Positions 34,891 to 46,295 of a stretch of 64,000 bases of DNA are shown here, one piece after another (positions within the stretch are counted from its first letter, which is position 1; every line of letters starts with the position of its first letter). The notes beneath the pieces were generated by a model. The model had not been told where the DNA came from and did not search any database. It worked only from the letters and a program-made list of their open reading frames with translations. The stretch lies in contig CM070624.1 of assembly GCA_036346255.1 (NCBI GenBank), forward strand, positions 15,346,626-15,410,625, read 5' to 3'. Origin of the DNA: Ampelocalamus luodianensis. Its lineage: Eukaryota; Streptophyta; Magnoliopsida; Poales; Poaceae. The position numbers and the translations under genes are program-made.

Positions 34891-37800
34891 GTGATCAGAG
34901 GCCGTGTCAACCACGTCACTCTTGAAGGAGCCCAGGAATCACCGGACGTTGTACTGGGTAAGTTTCTGGTTAACTCAGTACCTGCATCAGTTTTGTTTGA
35001 TTCCTGGAGCTTCGCATTCGTTTGTTTCTGGAATATTTGCAACCAAGAATAATTTGGAAGTTATGCAACTTAAGCATACTCGTTAGTCCATGCTGGAGCG
35101 AGCTAAGTACTAGAGTGGGATGTTTAGGAGCTAAGTTACTCATAGCTGGAGTTGAGTTTCTAGCCAACCTAATAGTCCTAGATACCCAAACCCTAGATGT
35201 CATTCTTGGCATGGATTGGTTATCCAAGCACAAAGCCGTGCTAGATTGTGGCGAAGAGCCGTAACAATCGAGGACGCCAAAGGAAACAAGGTAGAGTTTC
35301 TAGCCACCTCAGTTCGTGATGGACATTTGCTAGTAAACAGTCTGAAGACCCTTGCCTTAGAAGAAGTACCAGTGGTCAGTGAATATCCAGATGTGTTTCC
35401 TGAAGAATTACGAGGAATGCCACCGGATCGTGACATTGAGTTTGTCATCGACCTAGTACCAGGGACAGCACCAATTTCAAAGAGACCTTATCGGATGCCA
35501 GCCGATGAATTGGTAGAGATGAAGAAGCAGATAGAAGACCTTCTTGAGAAAGGTTTCGTGAGACCTAGTTAAATCGCCGTGGGAGCGCCGGTGTTGTTTG
35601 TCAAGAAGAAGGATGGAAGTATGAGGATGTGTATTGATTACCGTTCTCTCAACGAGGTTACCATCAAGAACAAGTACCCACTACCCGGATAGATGATCCG
35701 TTTGATCGGATGAAAGGAGCCGGATTATTCTCGAAGATCGATCTGCGATCGAGTTACCACCACTAAAAATTTGTCCTAAGGATATCCAAGACCGCTTTCT
35801 CAGCGCTGCGGACATTATGAGTTCTTAGTCATGTCCTTTGGTCTGACTAATGCCCCTGCCTATTTCATGAACATGATGAATAAAGTATTCATGGAATATT
35901 TGGACAAGTTCGTAGTTGTATTCATCGATGATATTCTGGTGTACTCCAAGTCGGAGGAAGAACACGCCGAGCATTTAAGGATAATATTGGAAGAACTCGA
36001 GAGCATCAGTTGTATGCCAAGTTCATAAGTGTGACTTTTGGAAGAAGAAGTGGATTTCCTTGGTCATGTTATGACAAACCAAGGAGTAGCGATTGACCGG
36101 TAAAGTTAAGCGATGCTACATTGGGAGCACCGAGGCGTAATCAGTTCGCGATTTCTTGGGAATGGCGAGGTTATTACCGCGTTTTATCGAAGGATTCTCA
36201 TCAATTGCTAAGCCTCTTACGCAATTGTTGAAGAAGGAAAAAAGTTCACTTGGACTCGACTGTGAGGAAAGCTTCCAAGAGTTAAAGAAGCGCTTAACCC
36301 ACTGCTGCTAATTTTGCGGATATTCGCAAGGATTTCGATATCTATTGTGATGCTTCGCGTCAAGGATTAGGATGTGTCTGATGCAAGAAGGAAGAGCTGT
36401 TGCTTACGCGTCAAGACAATTGAGACCCCACGAGGAGAATTACCCTACTCATGATGCGGAATTAGCCGTAGTGCATGCTTTAAAGATTTGGCGTCATTAC
36501 CTCATCAGAATCGCCGTGAAGTCTACAGATCATAAGAGTCCAAGTACATCTTTACCAATCGATCTGAATATGAGGCAGAGAAGATGGTTAGAATTGATCA
36601 AGGATTACAATCTCGAATCCACTACCATCCGGAAAAGCCAGCGTAGTTGCGGATGCTCTAAGTCGTAAAGAGTTCTTGCAATGATTTGGAAGTAAAGGAA
36701 GTTGCCTAGAACTTTATGAAGAATTTGAAGCTAAAGCTAGAAGTTGTGTCAAAGGATTTGTAGCCGCTTTGGAGGTACAGTCTACCACGAGAAGCAGATT
36801 CGTGAAGCACAACCAAAGGACCTGTGTTGTCGGATATCAAGCTCAAAATGGCGTAAGGAAAATTCAAAGATTTCACCAAGGATGATCAAGACATACTCTG
36901 GATTAATGGTCGTATCGTGTACCGGATATCGATGGTGCGAGACGATTAATCTTAAAGGAAGCCCATGACTCAAAGTATTCAATTCACCTGGAAGTACCAA
37001 AAATGTACGGATGTTAAGACTAAATTTTGGTGGCCAAATTTGAAGCGAAGTCGCGAGTTCGTTGCCTTGTGCGACACTGTCGAAAGTGAAGGCGAACACG
37101 AGAGACCAGCGAGTTTGCTGCAGCGTGAAGATTCGAGAATGGAAGTGGGAGAAATCGGGATGGATTTTATCACGGTTTACCCAAGACCCAATCGTTACGA
37201 TTCGATCCGGGTAATAGTCGATCGTCTAACCAAGGTCGCCCATTTCTGCGGTCAAAACCACGTACTCGGAGATCGCCTTGCGGAATTGTACATGGCAAGG
37301 ATTGTCGGTTTGCATGGTGTGCCCAAAAGATAGTGTCGGATCGTGGATCTCGATTCACCTCGTTTTTGGCGAGTTTGCATGAAGCATTGGGTACCCATCG
37401 AATTTGATCTGCGTATCATCCACGCATGATGGACGGTGAAAGGGTTAATCGGATATTGGAGGATATCTTTGAGAGCTTGTGCTCTAGCTAATGCTACCCG
37501 TTGGGATAAAAGTCCGCGTATCACGAATTTTCATACAACAACGATTATCAAGCTAGTCCGCAAATGTCACCTTTTGAAGCTTTGTATGGCGTGCTGTAGG
37601 ACCCGTTGAATTGGTCGAAGCAATTGGTTGAGCGATCGCTTTCGGTCGGACATTATTCGAAGCGAGAAGAGCAAGTGGCCATGATAAGAGAAAGATTAAA
37701 GATAGCTCGATCGAGCGAGAAGAGCTATGCGATAATCATCGTCGTGATCTCGATTTTGAATCAGGATTTCGTTTATCTTGAGTTACCCCACTCGAGGTGT

Positions 37801-38163
37801 CAAAGGTTTCATGCCAGCGGAAGCTTGCCCTAGTTATGTTGGTCCGTTCAAGATTTTGGAACGCCGTGGAGAAGTTGCTTACGCTTGGAGCTACCGCGAT
37901 GCGTTAGCGAGTACATGATGTCTTTCATGTCTCGCATTGAAGAAGTGTCTTCGTGTGCGGAAGAGCAAGCCCGGTTGGAATCAATTGACTTGAAGGAGGA
38001 TCTTACCTACAAGGAGCAAACGGTCAAGATTTTGGATGTCATGAGCCTCACGAAGCAAGGCTGTTCGTTTTGCAAGGTCGATGGAGCAACCACTCGGAAG
38101 GAGAAACAGCGTGGGAGCGTGAAGAAGAGCCGAAGGCCAGTTTCTAGCCTTTTCTCTAGCTTC
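34891..38163 (+). pseudogene. pol: pol of the second Tekay-like element
   Basis: The protease site near 34990 carries one extra base (VLFDSW instead of VLFDSG). VILGMDWL near 35200 leads into an open 118-codon stretch (35216-35572) ending at a stop in the RT start. RT motifs follow: MSFGLTNAPAYF and FIDDILVYS at 35921-35947. RNase H remains at 36372-36670 (AYASRQLRPHE). Integrase pieces are IGMDFI near 37155 and SDRGSRFTS near 37337; the region holding the third acidic residue is broken. Chromodomain remains are at about 37985-38150 (TYKEQTVKILD). There are at least ten frame breaks in all. Confidence 0.8.
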
Positions 38164-38185
38164 TTTGAATCTCTGGGTGAGATTC

Positions 38186-38200
38186 CTTTAAGGGGAGGTT
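38186..38200 (+). other. Polypurine tract of the second Tekay-like element
   Basis: TTTAAGGGGAGGTT immediately before TGTAACATCC at 38201, matching the position and sequence of the first element's tract. Confidence 0.75.
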
Positions 38201-41200
38201 TGTAACATCCCAATTTTCAGAGCTTAAAAATCTTTTAAATAGTTAGTAGGGAAAAATTCACCATTTGAATTTTATTTGAATTTAATTTCAAAAGCTTAAT
38301 ATTGGACTTTACAATAAAAAACATTTAATGTGAATAATCCCAACATGAACAATAGCCAAAACTATTTTATTTGGGTTCTATGTGCTCAGATATATTTTCT
38401 AGATTTTTCTAGAATTTTTCCGAGTTCATTTGCTATTTTCTATTGCCCATTTGAATTTCTGGTATTTTCTAAAATGAAAAACCTATTTAAAATCTCAGAA
38501 ATCCATTCGGCCGAATTCTTTAACTCGGCCCATTCCTTCGCTCATATCACGGCCCATCTCCAGCCGCGCTGCCGCTGCAAGGCCGCCTCCCTGCCAGCGA
38601 CGCGTGTGGGCCCCACGCGTCAGTCTTCGCCCGCGCCGGCCGTCCTCGCGCGCGGCGCGCCGCCGCCATGTTTCCAAGCTCGAGCCGTCAGAAAACACGT
38701 TTCCTTTTAAAACCTTTCTAAAAACGTGCCAAATCTTATCCCCATCTCAACCGCACCTATTGCGGTAAAATCATATCCCGAATCACGGTTTAAAATCGGA
38801 AATCGAGCTCGTGTTCGTCTCGGACTCTTTTTAGGGTTTTTGCCGCCGCCTCTGCACCTCCCGACCCCTATAAAAGGCCCCAGGATCGCCTCTCTCCCCG
38901 CATCGAAACCCTCAAACCCCGTAACCCGAGAGCCCTTGCGCGCCGTCCCGCCGATTCTAGGGTTTTCACGCGAGAACTCGGTGAGCTCTTCCGCCGCCGT
39001 CCGCTGCCCCGAGCTCGCCATCGCACCACCGACATCGCACGAGCATAAGCAATCTCCTGGTGCCATCCACTTTGCGGAACCCATGGAGCGCCGTCAGACA
39101 ACAACCGAAACGCCGCGCTTGAACCTGCGCCGCGGCCACCTCCGTCGTCCCGACCACCCACTCTACTTCATTAGGTTCGCAATAGCAAGGGCTACGTTGG
39201 TACCACTCACCCTCGCCGCGAGCCGCCGTTCGCCGTTACCATCGGTCCCGGCGCCGCCGTCGTCGGGTCCGCGTGGCACGCCACCTCGCCGCCACCTCGG
39301 CGCGCGTCGGCCCTCGTGCCCTCGTGTCGTCGCGTGGGCCCCGTCGGCATCCACGTGCGCGCCCACGCGGCATGGTCCACCGGTTCCCCAGCCCCGAGGC
39401 TCGGTAGACCCAGTCTACCGTGAGCCGAGTCACTGACAGGTGGGACCCACCTGTCAGGCCGATTTTCATCCCGTCCGAACGTCCTCGGATGCGTCGGCAT
39501 TGCGCAATAATCCGATTTTCAATAGAAAAGTAATTGGAAATTCGAAAAATCGAATTAGGGTTTCTTTTAGATTTCCAATCTTCCAAAGCTCATAACTTTT
39601 GCATCCTAACTCGATTGAGCCCATTCAAATTCCTAAATCTGTCTAAATTCAAGATCTATTTATCTGAGATTTTTATTTAATTTTTGGAGTTTGTTTTGCC
39701 TCTGTTATTTATTTGTTTTGTTTGTTTGTGTCTCGTTTGCGAGTAGACGTCGATTCGTTGGGGAATTTTGTGGAAGAAGGAGCACCCCAAGATCAAGATC
39801 AGTACATAGACCTTTTCAAGGCAAGTCATACCTTTGATCATCTTGAACCCAGTTTTCAAATTACTTTGTGTTAAATTATTGCATGATAGTTTAATTATTT
39901 ATTTAAATGCTTTGGGCATAGTTATTATCAAATTGTTATCACACCTTGGCCTTGTATGTCATAATTCCTTGTCACCCTAGATTGGTTATTAGTTGGTAAT
40001 ATTATAGCACCAACGTGGGTTGGTTAGATCTGAGTACAATTGCTTAGCCATGCTACGAGTCATCATCTCATGTAAGTTGCAAATATCAATTGTGACTAAG
40101 TGACTATGGAACTTTGTGTAAAAGCGTGTGTTGTATGTTATTACTTTGTGATGGCATGTGTTGCACTAAAACCAACTGGGTGGTAAAGGATTTAGGCCGA
40201 GGCAAGTGGTGGAGGCGTGTGACATGGTGGACTATGTGATGGGAACGATAATCTGTGTGGCTTAGTTAGAAAATGGAAGTCTTGCCTTGGTCAATTAAGG
40301 ACTTAACTTTGTGCGCCATTGAACCGAGCCTTCTGATGCGACCACATGCACGGTATGGGGCGGGCCTAACTTAGTAAGTTATGGATTCTCGGCATTGATG
40401 TTCGGTGGATAGGTTAGGCTATGTGATAGGGTGGAGGTGTGACTACTTGGTAGTTGCATCACGGGAGGATTCGTCGTCCCCGTCCAACGATGTGTGTTAT
40501 GCATGGGCTATGTGATATGTATAACGGTTTGTAAGCACATCGAGAGTGTCAATGTTGAGATGAAGTTTCGAACTGTTTTGTTACGATTGGTGCTTGCTAC
40601 ACTAGTTGTATCTTGTGGGTAAAGTGTACAACCTCTGCAGAGTGTTAATCAAACTATTCGAATAGCGCGTCCTCGGTCATGGACATGCTCGGTGATTTCA
40701 CATAAGGGTTAGTTTTATAAAATGTGGGAATGGGAGCTGTGTGATCTCAATCATATGGCTATGTGAAATAATCTGTTTAGTGTGTGTCTTTGTGGAAACA
40801 AGCATTAAATTAATATTGTCTATTTGTTTGAATTATGCTTTCAATCTATTATCGTATTCAATTGCAAATGTTGCTTTTATGCAAAAGAACCACAGAAGCC
40901 TTTTCTTTGGAATAAGCCTGCATCTATACATTGCATTCTGTGGTATGATTTGCGAGTACGGTTGTGTACTCACGCTTGTTGTAAAACTTGCGCCCAAACC
41001 TCTGTATGGAGGAGTCTACGCCGCTTTCGAGGAGGAGTTCGTTGAAGGCGATCGTTCGTTAGGTCCGATCCCGATTGGTTGCTGTGGTGAATTGGTGGGA
41101 TCTGTTGGAGTTTTCCGTTCATTCTTTGCTTTATTTCTCTGTTAGCCCTGCGTGGCTTAATAAGTGTAAACTCGACCATAAGGTCAAAACCCTTATTTGT

Positions 41201-41339
41201 TATTCAAACTAATCGTTTACTTTAATTATCGCTTGTGTGGATCGATATTTACCTGTGTTAACCCTGTGTGCACTAGCGTGATCCTGGACTAGTGCAGTAT
41301 ACACAGAGGGTTCCAGAATCGTAATTCTGGGTCCCGACA
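38201..41339 (+). repeat. 3' LTR of the second Tekay-like element
   Basis: It starts TGTAACATCCCAATTTTC and ends GGGTCCCGACA, 3139 bp, followed by the TSD CTCAC. It has a TATA box at 38869-38876. Confidence 0.88.
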
Positions 41340-41639
41340 CTCACTGTGCAAACTTCCTCCAAAGCCGTCTAGGTGCCGGCAAACACCAAGAGTAATAAAC
41401 CAAGTGCTTGCTTGAGGAAAATTAAGTGCCAACAAGATCAACTAATGATGCAATGCACTTGAATGCTCTCAACTACCTCAAAATGGGAATTCAAATCAAA
41501 TAAATAGTAGAGAGTGTCTAAGAGTTCAAGGGTATTCCATGAGACTGAATATGCTCAACAACATTAAGCTAAAGGCAGGTGGAGAGGTATTTATAACCCC
41601 CACCAACAATGCTAGCCGTTTGAACCAATTCCCTGAAAC

Positions 41640-42134
41640 ATTCAGCATTTGCGGGAATACCACCGTTTAAACCTGGTATTACCGATTTCAGAAGTAACAG
41701 TTGAAACAGTCGCATTTAATGCTTTGAACTAGTCGTTATGGAAAAAGGTCTGGTACTACCGCCAACTAGAATGCGGTATTACCACACAGCGGTAATACCG
41801 CTCGGCTATATTGGTATTACCGATTTTCAAAGGATCAAAAACTCAGGAAAAACACCCTCTCTAGAAAAATCATTCCACCAAGTAAAATTCGGTATTACCG
41901 ACTTGCGGTAATACCACAGAAGAATTGTGGTCTTACCGATTACTGGTTTTAAGAAAACTCCCAAAAACATGCCCACTGGAAAATCCATACCGCCAACAAG
42001 ATTTCGGTAATACCGCTCAGTACTTGCGGTCTTACCGATTTTGGGATTTCAACAAAATCAACCAAAATATGCTCTCTGAAAAATACATACCACCATGTAT
42101 ATTTTGGTATTACCGACCTGCGGTAATACCGCTC
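41640..42134. repeat. Cluster of CGGTAATACCG palindromes in the copia LTR
   Basis: About a dozen copies of GGTATTACCG or CGGTAATACC occur singly or in facing pairs (for example near 41770-41825, 41890-41925, 42003-42045 and 42112-42134). Another partial copy follows the inserted LTR near 42850. The pattern is internal to the SIRE-type LTR. Confidence 0.7.
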
Positions 42135-42838
42135 TGTCGACGATCAAGACGTCGATCTTACAAAAAGAAAAGGAGAGAGTGACGTGGGAAATCTAAGGTA
42201 ATAATGGGACTGCTCTTTTATTAGTATGAACTGGGTTTTACAGGGTATGCCTCCTGATTAAATGATGAACTACTCCTTTCAACACTGAGAACACTACTTG
42301 TTCCTTTACAATATCAGACTTATAACACGAATCTAAGACTTGTGTTTTAGTCCGATGACTCTATCTTGTTTCTCCTTACTCCGTCCAGGCTCCATCTTTA
42401 AATAGCCCTTGAAGAGGTGGCAGTTACTTCTGGAGAAGACGTCTGATGTGAAGCGTCGCGACTGGTCGGAGTCGGATGACGGTTGATAAAGAATCAACCA
42501 TTCAGCGGTTATATGTCTATGAGACATATAACTGCATGGTGGTTATTCGTCAATGCTTCTGGATGAGAAACGTCATATGGTATGGAACATACACGTGTTT
42601 CATTAATCACACGGTAGAAAATATACCTAGAATCAGTTCCAAGTATCAGTTCATACCTTTTACGAGCAGTTCTCCTGGTCGGGAGTTTGGCTTAGGCCTT
42701 CGTCCGACCAGGGTACCCATTATGTAACCTCTGGAATCTCTACGACCAGTGAGGTCATAAACCTCAGGGGTTACGACCATGAAGACGTATGGTCTGTTAT
42801 GTATTAAAAATAATACATAGAGGTTTTAATCCTCGTCA
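42135..42838 (-). repeat. Tat-like gypsy solo LTR, 704 bp
   Basis: It starts TGTCGACGATC and ends CCTCGTCA, with a perfect TSD CGCTC (42130-42134 and 42839-42843). The ends and layout resemble the LTR at 541-1318, whose polypurine tract sets the minus orientation. No internal region is left. Confidence 0.82.
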
Positions 42839-43330
42839 CGCTCAATACTTGCGGCCTTACCGAATTTTCTGAACAATTTTCCAGAAGCAAAAACAATACA
42901 ATGCATGACTCCTAGTTGATCAAGCTGGCACATAAAAAGATCCTCAAACTACTAGCTATGATCCCTCTTTATAGTACGACATTTATCCTATAAATCCGAT
43001 CTTTTCTCTATACACCAAGACCAGTAAAATACTATAAAAAATCCTTAGACTAAATGATACCTTTGCCTTGAGCCATGTCGATCTCTATCACCATTGCATT
43101 ACTATTTCCATGTTATCATTCAACTTTTGGGACTAATCCTTTAAACAAACTTAGCACACATGTTAGTCCTTTAATACATTATTGATATTAATTACCAAAA
43201 CTATCATTGGGGGCCTAGATACTGTCAACCAGCATCATCATGGTCTCCCGTGCGGCATGCGTACGAATTTCACGTACACCATTGGCTTCTCGTTTATTAC
43301 CGCCTCGAGTTGGGAAGCAATCTGCATGTA

Positions 43331-44207
43331 CTAGGCCCATGCTATGCTTCCATTCACCTTCACTAGCTCCCATACGCCCTGCCCTCCCCTACTCGTGCAG
43401 GTGATCTCCTCGGCAAGTTTCTTGGGTGTTGGCTCCGTGTCGAACTCCCTCCGGATGCAGGCCCTAAGCTCATGAATATTCATCGCTTCAAGCCCCTCCA
43501 TCCGGACCACCTTGTACTGACATCTTGACAGGTCCAACCCATCAGATCCACCCCGTACGAGACCGTCGCCATAAAACACTATGAAGTCTTGCATATTTGA
43601 AATTACCTAACTAAGGTACGTAATATAACAAACAGGGTATGTAATTAGCACTAATTAATTAATTATCCATGACTATTTAAATGTGATTATTTCTTCAATT
43701 ACCACTAATTAAATAGGACTAAACAAAAATGTACTAAATAATTACGAGTAATTAATTTGCCATAAATTACCCACAACACAGATAATTATGATATATTACA
43801 TACAAGTAAGCAATTAAATGCGAGTAACTGAATACGAATAATTAATTAATTAACAATAATTTGATTACTTACCAATAAATTACTTACAAATATGTCATTC
43901 CATCTAAGTAGTTCCCACTGAATTAATAACGATTAATTAGTTACCACTAATTATCTACAAGTCATTACATACCAACAAATTAATTATGGTCACGTAAATT
44001 CGATCACTTATTTTGCACTAATATAATTAGCACTACTCAACTACGCGAAATTTAGTTACGAAATATTAATTACGTCTAATTAATTAATTAACACTCTATT
44101 TCTACTAATTAGTTACGACTGCTTAATTACGACTTACAAACTACGACTGAAATAATTACAACTGAAGCATACGAAATAATTTTACCTTGCTTTGATGTCG
44201 ACCCCAT
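43331..44207 (-). pseudogene. MULE-like N-terminal coding fragment with an AT-rich intron
   Basis: A small first exon (44207-44186, MGSTSKQ) joins a second exon from 43587 through clean GT/AG sites and reads on in frame (DFIVFYGDGLVRGG, then LSRCQYKVVRMEGLEAM). Its frame is open to the TAG at 43331. The pattern of a short beta-rich opening (FYGDG, GLDLS) resembles the N-terminal domain of rice Mutator-like transposase ORFs, but I am not certain. A TATA box (TATAAAAAC, minus strand, near 44357) lies upstream. No catalytic domain follows, so this is a fragment or a small unknown gene. The SIRE-type LTR ends only about 100 bases beyond. Confidence 0.4.
43588..44185. repeat. AT-rich low-complexity intron with TTAATTA/TTACGA words
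   Basis: About 600 bases are made almost entirely of variants of TAATTACGAATAATTAATTA and TACCAATAAATTAC. There is no clear fixed period. It lies between the two exons of the minus-strand fragment. Confidence 0.6.
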
Positions 44208-44999
44208 GATACTTATATGGTCGTAACCACTGCCCTAAACACTACTTCCTCCACAGTGTTTTTCAAACAAAGTTTTAGTTCAATTCTCTTTGTTCTTAGC
44301 AACGAATGCAAGAACGAAAATGAATTCACGAGCGAGAGCGAGCGCAGTGCCGGTTTTTATAGACGCGCGAATGCATTATGTGTAGACGGGGTAGCGTGAT
44401 TAGTAACACATACAGATGAGACAACGACGTGATGGGTAAAAGAGAGAAAAAATGATGAGAGAGAGGATGCTTTCGGCGTCGAAAACAATCGAAGAGGGCC
44501 CGTGTTGGGCCTGCTTGCGTACGCCCATGACAGGGACGTGGCCATTCCTTTTGCCACCCTATCTTTACGTCTGCGCCAATGTCTCGTCGCTCCAATAATT
44601 GTTGTATGTGCGTTTTTGAGTAGAGCGAGGACCCGCTGCTGCTACTCATCCTACTTCCACAGTGCTAGCTCCAACTAGTACTACATAAAAACTTGGAAGA
44701 AGTCCATTCTACCCCCTCAAGTATTGACATGCGGACACCTAACCCCCTGAACTAAAAAACCGGACCTTTAACAACTCGAAGTTGCAAAACCGGACAACCT
44801 ACCCCCTAAGGCTGTTTCGTGTGGTGGTATTGCGGACGTGGCGTCAATTCAGCCTGGTTTCGCCACGTAGGCCACTGACTTGGCTGCGATGTGGCGAATC
44901 AAAATTATAATATTACGAGGCCCACATGTCAGTTTCTACCCATTTTTTCCTCAGTCTCTCTCCCTGATGTCGCCTTCTACCCCCATCTTCTCGCCCGAT

Positions 45000-45278
45000 C
45001 TACTCTGAGTCCATGTGTTCGACCACGAATTTCCTAATGAACCGGACGAGCTCGTTGGCGCGCTCCGACCACGGGTCGACCTTGAAGAACCCATCCTGCT
45101 GCCCGACGAACTCGGCGAACTCCACATCCTTGCCCCACTCCTCCTTCATCTGCCTTGTGTAGTGCGCGTTCCGGTCCCGGAGGATATCGTGCTCCGCCGT
45201 GACGACGAGCATCGGCGCCATCGCCACGACCTTGAGGCCCGACGCCTCCGGCCCGACCTGGTTGATCCCGTGCTGAGG
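45000..45278 (-). pseudogene. Captured carboxylesterase (CXE/GID1-like) C-terminal fragment
   Basis: The minus strand reads HGINQVGPEASGL, then APMLVVTAEHDILRDRN and ends GFFKVDPWSE...HMDSE with a stop at 45000. This is the end of the alpha/beta-hydrolase-3 fold of plant carboxylesterases. The acid residue of the catalytic triad (AEHDILRD) is present. The catalytic histidine is not: the usual QHGF box reads QQDGFF, which is His to Asp. Oxyanion (HGG) and nucleophile (GDSAG) boxes are absent because only about 93 residues were taken. It would not be an active esterase. Confidence 0.75.
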
Positions 45279-46134
45279 AGGCGTGGATCGAGCTCAACGG
45301 CGACGGGGACGAGGTGCTGGTGAGGAGAAGTCGGATCCTGTGCAGAGGAGTCGGGGATCGATCTCGGCGACAGCGGGGATGAGGCGCTGGTGAGCTCGGC
45401 GGCGACGGGGACTTGGCGCTCGTCAACGAGGTGCCGAATCTAGCACAGAGGAGGCGTGGATCAAGCTTGCGGGCGGCGGGCGACGGCGACGAGGAGAATC
45501 TGATCCGATGGGATCTGATGGTGGCAACGAGAGGAAGCCCGGATCCGTGGAAGCAGAGTCCAGGCGCGCCAGATGGAGACTAGCTCGTTGGGCGAGCTTC
45601 GGATCCCGACCGCCGAATCTGGTGAGATGAGGCGATGGAGACGAGGTCGGATGGCCACCTCGGCGATGAAGATGAGGTTGTTGGGCGAGCTCTGGATCCC
45701 GACCGCCAGATCTGGTGGGGGAAGACGATGTCGGTGCTGGATCCGGTCGAATCCTCAGGCCCTCCACTCGATGCCGCACTCGTCCTCAGGCATGTTCGCC
45801 GTGAACGCTGGCTTAGCATGCGCGCGCCGTGTTGTCGCTCATCACCGCACCGCATCCGCGATCCTCCACCACGTACGGCTCCAGAGGCCAACATGCCAGC
45901 AGTAGCGGCGGCGCCTGGGGAGGGAGAGAGGCCGAGCCGGGCTGAGGAGGCATGAGCGTGCGCATTGCTGCGCTTGGAGGGTCCAGAGCTGGAGTTGGGA
46001 GTGGTAGAGGGGATGGCGTCCGGGTGGATGTATGTGTGGAGGGAGAAGAGGAGGACCGAGGGGAGGTGGAGAGCTGATGGATGGAGATCCGGGAAGAAGA
46101 ATTATAGCCCTCATAAAAAAAACTCCCCCGCCAG
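45279..46134. other. Pack-MULE interior: GC-rich, internally repetitive
   Basis: There are two partial copies of a GGCGAGCT(C/T)(T/C)GGATCCCGACCGCC segment (45588-45612 and 45680-45706) and repeated GAGGCGTGGATC words (45284, 45446). Minus-strand frames look like leader or first-exon sequence rich in Ser/Pro/Arg. It may be further captured gene pieces, but I cannot name a source. Confidence 0.4.
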
Positions 46135-46295
46135 TTAGGTGTGCTGAGTGAGCGGCCTACGTGGCAAAACCAAGCCAAACGAACGTCACGTCCACAAAAC
46201 CACCGCACGAAACAGCCTTAGGCCTTGTTTGGAAAGGCCGGGATTGATTGGGATCGACCGGGATCGGGGATTGATCCACCGGGAACTTCCCGACG

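Larger units (their letters stand above)
29428..41339 (+). mobile_element. Second Tekay-like gypsy element, full length but decayed
   Basis: The element is 11.9 kb with a perfect TSD CTCAC (29423-29427 and 41340-41344). LTRs lie at 29428-32581 and 38201-41339, with a primer-binding site at 32588 and a polypurine tract at 38186. The gene order is an upstream ORF, gag, protease, RT, RNase H, integrase, chromodomain. Many 1-3 base deletions break every frame. It is the same family as the solo LTR at 26170-29335, inserted 87 bases of host sequence away in the same orientation. Confidence 0.88.
25788..43227 (-). repeat. SIRE/Maximus-type copia LTR, split by three insertions
   Basis: On the minus strand the LTR starts TGACAGTATCTAGGCCCCC at 43227 and ends ATTCACCCCCTCTAATCGG...GATCCTACA at 25788. 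This is the usual plan of grass SIRE/Maximus LTRs. The pieces are 25788-26169, 29341-29427, 41345-42134 and 42844-43227, about 1.64 kb net. The flanking pentamers (ACTAA, ACCAG) do not match, so one edge may be rearranged. The LTR is rich in CGGTAATACCG-type palindromes. No internal region is present. Confidence 0.7.

Noticed and set aside
25783..43232. TSD for the SIRE-type LTR
   Set aside because: The flanking pentamers ACTAA and ACCAG differ at two or more positions, so I do not claim a target duplication for this LTR.
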